In this document: positions 16,520 through 24,652 of the stretch, one piece after another | How the letters are laid out: the number at the start of each line of letters is the position of its first letter | Position numbering within the stretch: position 1 is the first letter of the stretch | Assembly (NCBI GenBank): GCA_023434095.1 | Contig: JAEYTJ010000216.1 | Coordinates: forward strand, 1 to 26,301 | DNA: 26,301 bases | Direction: 5' to 3' | Origin: Pseudomonadota bacterium | Lineage (GTDB): Bacteria > Pseudomonadota > Alphaproteobacteria > Rhizobiales > Xanthobacteraceae | Notes under the pieces: model-generated | The model's input: only the letters and a program-made list of their open reading frames with translations | What the model was told of the DNA's origin: nothing | The model's database searches: none | Made by a program: the position numbers and the translations under genes

Positions 16520-19500
16520 GCCCTGTCGAGACCGCCGCCGATGTGGCCACTCCCCTGTTGGTGCCGATCCAGCTCGAAGCGCTGGTCGTCGAGGGCGAGG
16601 CCGCGGTCGACGGCGAGCTGCTGCTGGCCCGGCACAATGCCGAACGCGGTGCCTCGCTGCGCTGGAAAGCGAGCCGCGCCAATTACGTTTCCGGCCTGCG
16701 CACCCTCGTCGACCCCAAGCTCACGCCCTTTCTTGGCGCGGTGCCGGCGGCCGGAGGGCGGCTCGCGCTTCGGGATAGCGAGCGGCCGACCAAGGCCGAT
16801 CGCGGCGTCTATCTGCGCTGGGTCGTTCCCGCCGGCCTGCGCAAATCGCTGGCGGAGAACAGCCTGAGCTTTCCCGTGCTGCCGGACCAATGGCTGATCC
16901 TGCGCCTGGTGCGCCGCTCCACCTCCCGCGCCGAGGTCGAGCTGAAGGCGTGGGTGATCGACGGGTCGGCCTATCCCGGCGACGCAGGCTCGGCCAGCCT
17001 GCCGGTGGCGACGCCGGGCAAGGGCGGCGCGGCCACGCTGGAAGTCTCGGCGCAGCCGGTCGGCGCCGTGCGTACGCTCGACGACTACGACGCCGCCCGT
17101 CAGGCACAGACGGCGCACACCACGCTCACCGCGCTCGGCACGGAATGGACCGGCTCGCCCACCTTCTCCACCTCGCTGGCGGAAAACCGCAACATCCTCT
17201 CCTGGCGCGACGGGCTCGACGATCTGCGCGACGGGCAGGACAAGCTGCCGCTTGCGGCCGTCAGCTATGCGGTGGTCGGCTGGTATCGCACGCCCGGCGC
17301 CGACCCGGTGGCGGCACTGCCGCGGCTGCTCACGGATGCGTCGGGCCGGTCGGCCGATCTTGAGGCGGTGCTGGCGCATCTCGGCTGGACCTTGCCGCCC
17401 GGCGCGCCGGAGCGGCCGGGGCCCTGCCTGTTCCACGGCGCCGTTGCCCATATCAATTTCTGGGACGCGGAGCGCTATCGCGGGCCGCTGCTCGGCTACC
17501 CGCAATCGCCTCCCGCCCATGGCGGGCTGATGCCGCCGGAGTCACGGATGGAGGTTGGGCTCGGCACTTCGGTGCAGGCTGCGCTGGCTGCGCTTGTGTC
17601 CGACCAGTTCTGGGACGATGAGGTCGACCCGGACAACCGGCCGAAATGGGCCGTGCTGGAAGGGCATCTGCTGGGGGCGGCCGACCCGGCCGGCCTCGAT
17701 GCCGCGACGCGCCGGCGCCTCGACCATCCGCTCGGCTTCACCTCGCTCGACGCCGGCCTGCGGCATAGCCTTGTGCAGGACGGCGACACCGCCGCCAAGG
17801 GACCGGGGCCGACGGCGGCGCAGAGGGTCGAATTTCGGCGGCTCGACGAACGGCAGTCCAACCTCAACGCCGAAGTGCGCGCGCTGACCGCGCGGGCCAA
17901 CGCGCTGCGCATCGCCTGGCGCGAGCGCGTGGTCGCTGTGCGCACCGGCACGCTGCGTCCTGCCGCGACACCCGATCCGCTGGCCGGGCTGGAGGCCGAT
18001 CTCGCGGCCTTCGCCCAGGCGGTGGAGACGGCGCGCGTCGCCGCGGCGAACCTTGCCACCGCGCTCTCCGCCTTCACCGCCGATCTGCCGCCGGGGTGGA
18101 GCCTCAAGGCCGAGGCGGAGCCGCCCTTCTGGGTGGCGGCGGACCCGGTGGTGATGCTGGCCGGGATGCCCGGCGCCAGCCGCGGGGCGTTGCCGGATCC
18201 GCTCCCCTGCCGCACGCTGGCCGGGCTCGTCGTCCGCGCCCCGGTGGCGCCCGAGCGGGCGGCCTTTCCCGAGGAGGCCTTCACCGCACTGGCGGCGCGG
18301 CTGGACGCCAAGGGCCTGCCGCGGGCCGGCACGCTCACCGCGCTGCTGCGCGAGGCGGCGCTGATGGAGCAGGCGGTCGCCTCCGTCGCCTTCGCCGAGA
18401 CCGCGCCCTTCGCCGGACAGATCGAGTGGGGGAACTGGAGGGACGCGCTGCGGGCACGTTTCCGCTCGGGGACGCCGGGGCGGTCACTGGTTCTGGCCGG
18501 TGGCGACGGGCGCGCGGTGCTGCCCGAACTGCTCGTCGCCGTGTGGGGCCAGCAGCCCTGGTCGCCGCTCTATATCGACTGGAGTGTCAGCTGGCACGCC
18601 AGCCCTGCCGGATTGCAGGACTGGAGCTTCGCCACCGGCCAGCATCCGCTACGCTACGATTACCGGCAGCCGCCCGGCGTGCCGGCCCCGGGGCGCGAGA
18701 ACCCGGTGCGGTTCAAGGGGCGCAGCCTGATGGCGCCGATGGACGGGCGCTTCATCGCCGATGCGCTTCGTGCGGCCATCGCCGAGTCGCGGTTGAACGA
18801 TGGCGATTTCGCTACCCTGACCCATACGCCGCTGGTCGGGCAGGAACTGTCTGGGCTGGGTGCGAGCGTACGCCGCCTCAACGCCCAGGCGCTCATTCCC
18901 CGGCCCAATGCGGCGCTGCCCTGGCTGACCCCGGCGACGGACCGGCTGCTCGCGGCAGGGACCGGTGCGCTGACCCGGCTCGCTGCCGGCCTGCGCATCG
19001 CCATGCCGGTAGCGCTGCCGCCGCTTCCCTCGGCGGGCGAGGCGCTGGCGCTGGAGGCCGGCTGGTTCCGCCTCGAACATTTGTGGGTGGTCGACGATTT
19101 CGGCCAGTGGGCGGAGCCGATCGCCCGGCCGGAGACCCGGGTGCAGCCACATCCGCGCTCGCGCCTGCGGCTCGGCCCGGCGGTGGACGACACGCAATGC
19201 GGGCCCTTCGCCCGTCCGCCCCGGCTGACCGAGGACGCGCGGCTGGAGATCGCCTTCACCGGCGACGAGAACCCGATCCGGGGCTGGCTCTACCTCAACC
19301 GTCTCGACCATGCGCTGGTACTCTGCGGCGGGGACGGAAAGCTGCTGGGTGAACTGGCGTGGAGGCCGGCCGGGCCGGCGGGGGGCGGGCAGGTCGTCTG
19401 GCAGAGCCTCGCCGAGGCCGCGCCGGTCGCGCCTGCCGCCATCGGGGATCCGGTGCTCGCTCATCTCGCCGCATGGCTGGCGGACCCCCTCGACGGGGCG

Positions 19501-20166
19501 GAACGGCTGGCGCGGTTTCTGGCGGCGATCGACGAGGCGCTGCCCACCATCCGCGCCCGCGAGGCGGCACCGGAGCAGATGCTGATCGGGCGGCCGCTGG
19601 CAGTGATCGCGGCACGGGCGCGGCTGAACTCGTTCCGCGGCGCCCCGGCTCTGGGCGGCGCCGCGCTGCGGCTGCCCTTGCGGCTCGGCAATCGGCAGGA
19701 CGGGCAGGACGGTCTCGTGGGCCATGCCGAGGGGCTGCGTTTTTCCGACCTGGCCGCTCTCGACGCAGCGAAGGCCCCAAAGGTGGGTTTCACGGCGGCG
19801 AGCGACCTCGTGCTGGTCATGGATCCGCTGGCCTCGGTGGAGGTCGCCTGCGGGGTGCTGCCGGCCGGATCGGCAAGCCTGCCCGTCGAGGCGGTGCGGC
19901 ACGCGCTGTCGCGGCTCGAAATCGGCTTCGGCGCCGGGCCAGTCCTGTTTCACGGGGCGTTGCCGCTCCTGCCGATCCCGGCCAGCAATGGCGGGCAGTG
20001 GGAATGGCAGGAGGCCGATGGCGCCAGGACGGCGGTGGCGGCGCTCGGTCTGGAACCGAAATTCGACGGCGCTCCGCCCTCGGCGGCGGAGGGGCGGCTG
20101 ATCCTGCGCCGCTCCCCACCTGCGGCCGAAACGGCGCCCGGCGCATCGGAAGGCAGAATGGCATGA
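16516..20166 (+). CDS. Uncharacterised 1216-residue protein of the DUF6603 operon
   Basis: I do not recognise the family with certainty. The GTG at 16516 overlaps the previous stop (GTGA) and is the natural start; the TTG at 16501 would add only five residues inside the preceding gene. Residues about 433-525 are heptad-like and Ala/Leu/Arg-rich (starting 'VEFRRLDERQSNLNAEVRAL'), a likely coiled-coil insert. A Trp-rich segment near residue 670-715 ('EWGNWRDALRARF', 'WGQQPWSPLYIDWSVSWH') and another near 850-870 ('FRLEHLWVVDDFGQW') look like conserved structural cores. There is no signal peptide or transmembrane helix. The stop overlaps the next ATG (20163-20166). Size, beta/Trp character and position suggest a large structural or scaffold protein acting with the DUF6603 protein and the 671-residue protein. 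This is inferred from context only. Confidence 0.8.
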   Translation: MSPVETAADVATPLLVPIQLEALVVEGEAAVDGELLLARHNAERGASLRWKASRANYVSGLRTLVDPKLTPFLGAVPAAGGRLALRDSERPTKADRGVYLRWVVPAGLRKSLAENSLSFPVLPDQWLILRLVRRSTSRAEVELKAWVIDGSAYPGDAGSASLPVATPGKGGAATLEVSAQPVGAVRTLDDYDAARQAQTAHTTLTALGTEWTGSPTFSTSLAENRNILSWRDGLDDLRDGQDKLPLAAVSYAVVGWYRTPGADPVAALPRLLTDASGRSADLEAVLAHLGWTLPPGAPERPGPCLFHGAVAHINFWDAERYRGPLLGYPQSPPAHGGLMPPESRMEVGLGTSVQAALAALVSDQFWDDEVDPDNRPKWAVLEGHLLGAADPAGLDAATRRRLDHPLGFTSLDAGLRHSLVQDGDTAAKGPGPTAAQRVEFRRLDERQSNLNAEVRALTARANALRIAWRERVVAVRTGTLRPAATPDPLAGLEADLAAFAQAVETARVAAANLATALSAFTADLPPGWSLKAEAEPPFWVAADPVVMLAGMPGASRGALPDPLPCRTLAGLVVRAPVAPERAAFPEEAFTALAARLDAKGLPRAGTLTALLREAALMEQAVASVAFAETAPFAGQIEWGNWRDALRARFRSGTPGRSLVLAGGDGRAVLPELLVAVWGQQPWSPLYIDWSVSWHASPAGLQDWSFATGQHPLRYDYRQPPGVPAPGRENPVRFKGRSLMAPMDGRFIADALRAAIAESRLNDGDFATLTHTPLVGQELSGLGASVRRLNAQALIPRPNAALPWLTPATDRLLAAGTGALTRLAAGLRIAMPVALPPLPSAGEALALEAGWFRLEHLWVVDDFGQWAEPIARPETRVQPHPRSRLRLGPAVDDTQCGPFARPPRLTEDARLEIAFTGDENPIRGWLYLNRLDHALVLCGGDGKLLGELAWRPAGPAGGGQVVWQSLAEAAPVAPAAIGDPVLAHLAAWLADPLDGAERLARFLAAIDEALPTIRAREAAPEQMLIGRPLAVIAARARLNSFRGAPALGGAALRLPLRLGNRQDGQDGLVGHAEGLRFSDLAALDAAKAPKVGFTAASDLVLVMDPLASVEVACGVLPAGSASLPVEAVRHALSRLEIGFGAGPVLFHGALPLLPIPASNGGQWEWQEADGARTAVAALGLEPKFDGAPPSAAEGRLILRRSPPAAETAPGASEGRMA

Positions 20167-22762
20167 CCCTCCGCCCGCGGCTTCATCACCTGCCGGCCGT
20201 CGCCCTGCTGGCGGCCGTCGCCCTGCTCGCCGGGACGTCCGGGCACGCCCAGGGTCCTGCTCCGGCACCGTCGCTCGACGCGCGGGTGGTGCCCGGCACG
20301 CCGCCGACGCTGCAGCTGGTCGTGCCCCCCGCGTCGGGGGCCGACGCCCCCGCGGCGCCGCGTGTGGTGCAGGTCGTGCTCGACCGCGAGAGCCTCGCCG
20401 ACGGCGTTATCCGCGACCAGACCGACGAGCTCTGGCAGGATATCGGACAGGTCAATGGGGTGCTGCGCGATGCCGGGGGTGGCCCGCTCTGGTACGTCAT
20501 GCGCAGCGATGCGGCCGACCCGGAGAAGGTCCGTATCGGCATCGCCAATTTCAACCTCAACGAGAGCGGCGATGTGCCCGTGGTTCCGGGCAACACGTCC
20601 CTGCGCATCTTCCTGCCGCTGCGCGCCGGCGACCGATCCCTGCCGCTGCAGGTCAGCGCCGGTGCGAGCATCGACCAGTTGTCGGCGCCCGTCGTGGTGG
20701 AGGCGCGGCTTGAGAAGCCGGCCGACATCGATCGGGACGCCAAGCTTCGCTTCAACGCGGATGTCGCGACACCGCTCGCATTGGCGCTGGGCACCCCCGT
20801 CACGCTGAGCTGGAACATTCTCGACTGCGTCCAGGCGGCGCTGAGCGGCCCCATCGACTATCGGCAGCCGGTGCTCGCCATCACCCCGGAAAACGGCGTG
20901 TGCGCCGGCTCGAAGAAGGTGCTGGCGCTGGGGCCTGCCACCTACCAGCTGACCGCCGAGATCTCCGGCAGGTCGGCGAGTCGCGTCAGCGTGCTCGTCA
21001 CCCGGACGGTGGCGCTCGATGTCCGCCGGTTTGACCAGTTCGCCAATCTGACGCTGACGCCGCCCTCCGTCCTGCCGGGCGCCAATGTGCGGGCGCGCTG
21101 GTATATCCGCGAGCTTCCGGTCGACGACCGCCGCGAGGCGATGCTGTCCTGGACCGATGCCAACGGCAATCGGCGCCTGCAGCGCCTGCGCGTCTCCGCC
21201 GGCCAGACAACCTCCGGCGAGATGAGCTTCGCCGTGCCGGAGAGTGCGAGCGCGACCGACACCGCCGTCCAGCTGCACTATGGCGAGGAGACGATCGCGC
21301 GTTCCTTCGAGATCGAGCGTTGGCAGGCGGCCGGGGCTTCCCCCCTCGCCGCCGGTACCCTGCGCGGCATGGCGTTTGCCGGCGGGCGGCTGGTTCTGTG
21401 CAGCGAGAAGGGGCTCTTCCTGTCCGATGTTGGGGGTGGCGGCGGCATCGATCCCGACGGCACCGGCAAGACCAACGACCCGTTTCCGCCCTTCGCCCGC
21501 GTGCCGCTGCGGTTCGGCGCCAGCCCGGAAGCGGCCGGCGCGGCAGCGAACCGGCGGCCGCTGCAGGAGGCTCCGTGCCTCGCCGTGCGTGCCGTCGATG
21601 CCGACCGGGTGGCGGTGCTCGTCCAGATCGACACCCCCGCACCCGACCGTCCGGCCTATGCGGAGTTGACGCTGCTTTCGCCGCGCCAGCAACTGGCGAC
21701 CAACCCTGTCACCCTGACCGACGACCCGGTCAGCGCCGCCGCCGCCCAGCGCCGGGACTACCAGCTCGCGATGCTGCGCGGCCGGCTTATCGTGCAGGTG
21801 CAGATCGGCCCCATCGACCGCACCGGCGGGCTTAACGCGCGCTCCTCGATCAAGGCCTTCTCCATAGCCGAGAGCGACATGCGCACCGGCAAGGCGGGCT
21901 GGCGGGCCGAGCCCGCGCTCGCCACCGACGAACTGACCCCGCGCTATGGCTGGCATCTGGCGGATGGGTTCGGCACCGACAACGAGTCCCTCTTCCTGGT
22001 CAACGAGATCACGGGGCGACGGTGCGCTTCGAGGCGAGTCCCGACAGTGCTAGGAGGATGGCGCAGGCCCGGGCCAGCGGCTCTCCGGGCCGGCTGGCGG
22101 CGGCCCGCGAGGCCGTGGAAATCGAGTATCCGACGCCTGCGAGAGCCGTGCGGAGGGATGCGGCGCCCGCGCTGGCGGCGGGACCGGTGGTCAATGTGGG
22201 CGGCGTGCTCGTCGCCCTGGGCGCGGGGCTCGCCTACAACCCGCAGACCAATGAATGGCAGCAAGGCTCCTTCGGGCTCACCGGCAGCACCGGCAGCACC
22301 GCCGCCTATCGCGGCGACACCGAGCCCCGCCTGTGGCTGATGAAGCCAAACGGCGACCGGCTCAGCCTGACGGTGGAAAGCCCGCGGCTGTTCGCCGCCG
22401 ATTACTTCGAAAACATGCAGGCCGCCAGCCTTCCCTATCTCGAACTGGGGTCCAGGGTGACGATCCGCACCCGCGAGACACTGAACTGGCGGACGGACAA
22501 GCGCACCACGCTGGAGAAGACGGGCGAGCACGCCGAGACCGTGGCCTGCACCGTGAAGGGCGTTACCAGCGCCATCCCGATGCAGGTGAGCGAGTACGCG
22601 TTGTTCTACCCCGATCGCCCTTTCGAGCTCGTCGGCACCTCTGCCGATCGCAAGACCAATGTGTCCAAGGCGCATCTGGGCAAGGGCAACTGGGACGTCA
22701 CCGTGAGCTCCGATCCCTGCGCATCGGTCCGGGTCGAGCCGGCGCCGGTACCGAGCCGGTGA
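20163..22762 (+). pseudogene. Secreted uncharacterised protein, interrupted by a one-base frameshift
   Basis: The ATG at 20163 overlaps the preceding stop. The N-terminus is a clear Sec signal peptide (basic start, hydrophobic core 'AVALLAAVALLAG', probable cleavage after 'SGHA' near residue 29), so this is the only obviously exported product of the operon. About 618 residues read normally, with 'WNILDCVQAALSG' and a beta-propeller-like 'LRGMAFAGGRLVLCSEKGLF' segment. The frame then turns into Arg/Pro-rich nonsense after about 22016 and stops at 22340. The next frame (…ATVRFEASPDSARR…) continues protein-like sequence to the TGA at 22760-22762, including 'GVLVALGAGLAYNPQTNEWQ'. Adding one G to the GGGG run at 22013-22016 would join them into about 866 residues. 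It may be a decayed gene, a sequencing error, or less likely a recoding site. Function is unknown. Confidence 0.75.
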
Positions 22763-22816
22763 GTTCTTCCAAGCACGATCGCCGCCCGGCGGCATCCCCA
22801 GGCAAGGAACAGCAAG

Positions 22817-23866
22817 ATGACCGACGAGACCGTGACGCCGCTATGGACCCTCACCCGGGTTCGCCAGATCGAGAACGACACCGGAAATCTGAGCCTGACG
22901 TTCGACGGCGAGACCATCCCGAAAGTGGAGGTCACGCCCGACGGGCGGACGACATTCAACACGTCGCTCGCGGTCGCAGGCCCCATGGTGATGGAAGGGC
23001 CGGCGATGGCTCATTCGGGCCTCAAGGTGACCGGAGCGGCTTCGGCGACAGGCACTATCGAGGCGGCGCAGGGGTTGCTCGGCTTGGGAGCGGTCCCGGT
23101 CGGGGCCATCCTGATGTGGTCGGGCGATCCGGCGAAGCTGCCGGCCGGCTGGTATCTGTGCAATGGCGGCGGCTGGCTCGCCAATGGCGACCCGATCCCG
23201 GACCTGCGCGGCAGCTTCATCGTCGGCCATGACCCCGGCAGCGACGACTACAAAGTCGTGCAGAGCAAAGGCGGGTCGGCCACGCGCGTCCTGAAGGTGG
23301 CCAACCTGCCAAAGGACGACATTCTGAACCTGAAGCAGCTCGTCGTCTCCGTGCCCTATATCGACGGGGACAACAACGCTCTCTCGCGGAATGTGGGACG
23401 GGACGTCTCGCTACCGTCGAACGGATCGGCCGAACCCTTCGACATCCGCCCGCCCTGGTACGCCCTAGCCTACATCATCTATGCCGGGCGCGGCGGCTAC
23501 TGTCCCGGCGATGCCAATGTCCGCGGGGTTCTTATCAATGGCGAAGCGCTCAAAAAGGGGCAATCCGTCGTTTCGCCCTCGGGGCGCTATGAGTTGCGGT
23601 TCGAGACGACCGGCAAGCTCGCCCTGTTCGACATGCAGGACAAGGCCAGTCCCAGGCGCCTCTGGGTGGCCACGAGCAACGGCAGCGAGGCCGTGGGAGC
23701 AACGGCGTTCCAGCAGCTCGACGGCAATTTCGTTCTTTACGCGGCCGGCGGTTCGCCAGCGTTCGCCAGCAACACTTACAGGGCCGGGGTGAAGCTGCGG
23801 GTGAGCGACGAGGGCAAGGTGCGGATCGACAATTCGGAGGGTCAGGCGGTCTGGTCGAAACCCTGA
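22817..23866 (+). CDS. Phage tail-collar protein fused to a bulb-type mannose-binding lectin domain
   Basis: This 349-residue protein has three parts. Residues 1-60 form a short N-terminal module ('TVTPLWTLTRVRQ', 'VTPDGRTTFNTSLAVAGP') shared with the next gene. Residues about 93-227 are a phage tail-collar domain: 'VPVGAILMWSGDPAKLPAGW', 'LCNG', 'PDLRGSFIVG', and the closing 'RPPWYALAYIIYAG'. Residues about 236-349 match the bulb-type (B-type) lectin fold, with 'LKKGQSVVSPSGRYELRF', a perfect QxDxNxVxY mannose-site motif (QLDGNFVLY, residues 300-308) and a terminal 'AVWSK'; the other two sites are degenerate. Tail-collar domains occur in fibre tips, so this looks like a glycan-binding adhesin or receptor-binding protein. 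Start at 22817 with aaggaa upstream; it lies 54 bp after the secreted-protein gene. No phage capsid or baseplate genes are nearby. Confidence 0.87.
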   Translation: MTDETVTPLWTLTRVRQIENDTGNLSLTFDGETIPKVEVTPDGRTTFNTSLAVAGPMVMEGPAMAHSGLKVTGAASATGTIEAAQGLLGLGAVPVGAILMWSGDPAKLPAGWYLCNGGGWLANGDPIPDLRGSFIVGHDPGSDDYKVVQSKGGSATRVLKVANLPKDDILNLKQLVVSVPYIDGDNNALSRNVGRDVSLPSNGSAEPFDIRPPWYALAYIIYAGRGGYCPGDANVRGVLINGEALKKGQSVVSPSGRYELRFETTGKLALFDMQDKASPRRLWVATSNGSEAVGATAFQQLDGNFVLYAAGGSPAFASNTYRAGVKLRVSDEGKVRIDNSEGQAVWSKP

Positions 23867-23904
23867 CGCGCCTGCACGCCATCCTCACCTGAAAGGATTT
23901 CGCC

Positions 23905-24510
23905 ATGAACGACCGGACCGTGACACCGAAATGGAGGCTGACCCGCGTCAGCCAGGAGGACGACGACAATCTCAAACTCACCTGCGTGGGGCAGAGCGAG
24001 TCGTCCCTGGAGATCACACCCGATGGAAAGACGACGCTCAACACGTCCCTCACGGTAAATGGGCCGCTCACCCTCGCGCAGCCGGTGTCCGCGACGGGCG
24101 GCACGGTGTCGGTGTCCGGCGGCCTCACCGTGACTGGGCCGGTCCAGGTGCCGGGCGGCATTACCGGGCCGGGGACGATGCCACCCGGCGCGATCGTCAT
24201 GTGGTCGGGCGACCCGGCGCGGCCGCCGGAAGGGTGGGCGCTCTGCGACGGCCAGCAAGGCCGCCCCGACCTGCGCGGGCGGTTTCCCGTGGGGGCCGAC
24301 GGGAGTTCCTTTCAGGCGAACCGGATCGGCGGGGCGGCGGAGCACGTCCACCGCATCGATCATGTCTATCACCTCATCACGGGCAGGAGCGCCGACGGCA
24401 GGGCGTTCGGCGTGGTCTCGCCGGAGGTGCTGCAGAGGCTGACCTGCGACACCCAGCATACCTCGCACCTGCCCCCCTATCTGGCGCTGCACTTTATCAT
24501 CAAGCTCTAG
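23905..24510 (+). CDS. Phage tail-collar fibre-like protein
   Basis: The 201-residue protein is a shorter paralogue of the preceding gene's product. The N-terminal module is shared ('TVTPKWRLTRVSQ', 'ITPDGKTTLNTSLTVNGP'), followed by a Gly/Thr/Val-rich repeat-like stalk (about residues 55-90) and a tail-collar domain at about 93-201: 'MPPGAIVMWSGDPARPPEGW', 'LCDG', 'PDLRGRFPVGADG', the histidine cluster 'EHVHRIDHVYH', and the terminal 'PPYLALHFIIKL' typical of collar domains. It lacks the lectin extension. The ATG at 23905 has a good aaagga site, and the gene lies 38 bp after its paralogue, so the pair probably arose by duplication and could assemble into mixed trimeric fibres. An 11-bp hairpin about 85 bp downstream suggests this is the last gene of the operon. 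Confidence 0.88.
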   Translation: MNDRTVTPKWRLTRVSQEDDDNLKLTCVGQSESSLEITPDGKTTLNTSLTVNGPLTLAQPVSATGGTVSVSGGLTVTGPVQVPGGITGPGTMPPGAIVMWSGDPARPPEGWALCDGQQGRPDLRGRFPVGADGSSFQANRIGGAAEHVHRIDHVYHLITGRSADGRAFGVVSPEVLQRLTCDTQHTSHLPPYLALHFIIKL

Positions 24511-24594
24511 CCGAGGGCGTCGGCCCAGGTTGCGGCCGCCCGAAGCCGCGCCCCGCTCACACGTCAGGCCGTCCCCATGATATGTCGTTGCGTC

Positions 24595-24622
24595 GAGGCG
24601 GCGCACCATCGTGCGCCGCCTC
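24595..24622 (+). terminator. Strong hairpin at the end of the DUF6603/tail-collar operon
   Basis: A perfect 11-bp GC-rich stem (gaggcggcgca 24595-24605, tgcgccgcctc 24612-24622) encloses a 6-nt loop. There is no T-tract, so it may be an atypical terminator or an RNA 3'-end stabiliser. It sits 6 bp before a possible GTG start of the next gene, which argues for that gene starting later. Confidence 0.55.
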
Positions 24623-24652
24623 TAGGGCGTGACCGGCAGCGATTGGGCGGGC

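Noticed and set aside
18649..20268. 539-codon minus-strand frame opposite the 1216-residue gene
   Set aside because: Arg/Gln/Pro-rich shadow without motifs; it also crosses the coupled gene junction at 20163.
22022..22762. Independent 246-residue gene starting at GTG 22022
   Set aside because: No ribosome binding site or N-terminal module; it continues the preceding reading frame's protein at a G run, so a frameshifted single gene is more likely.
8036..24510. Complete phage, prophage, tailocin or contractile injection system
   Set aside because: Only collar domains are phage-like; no sheath, tube, baseplate, tape measure, ATPase, integrase, terminase or capsid gene is visible.
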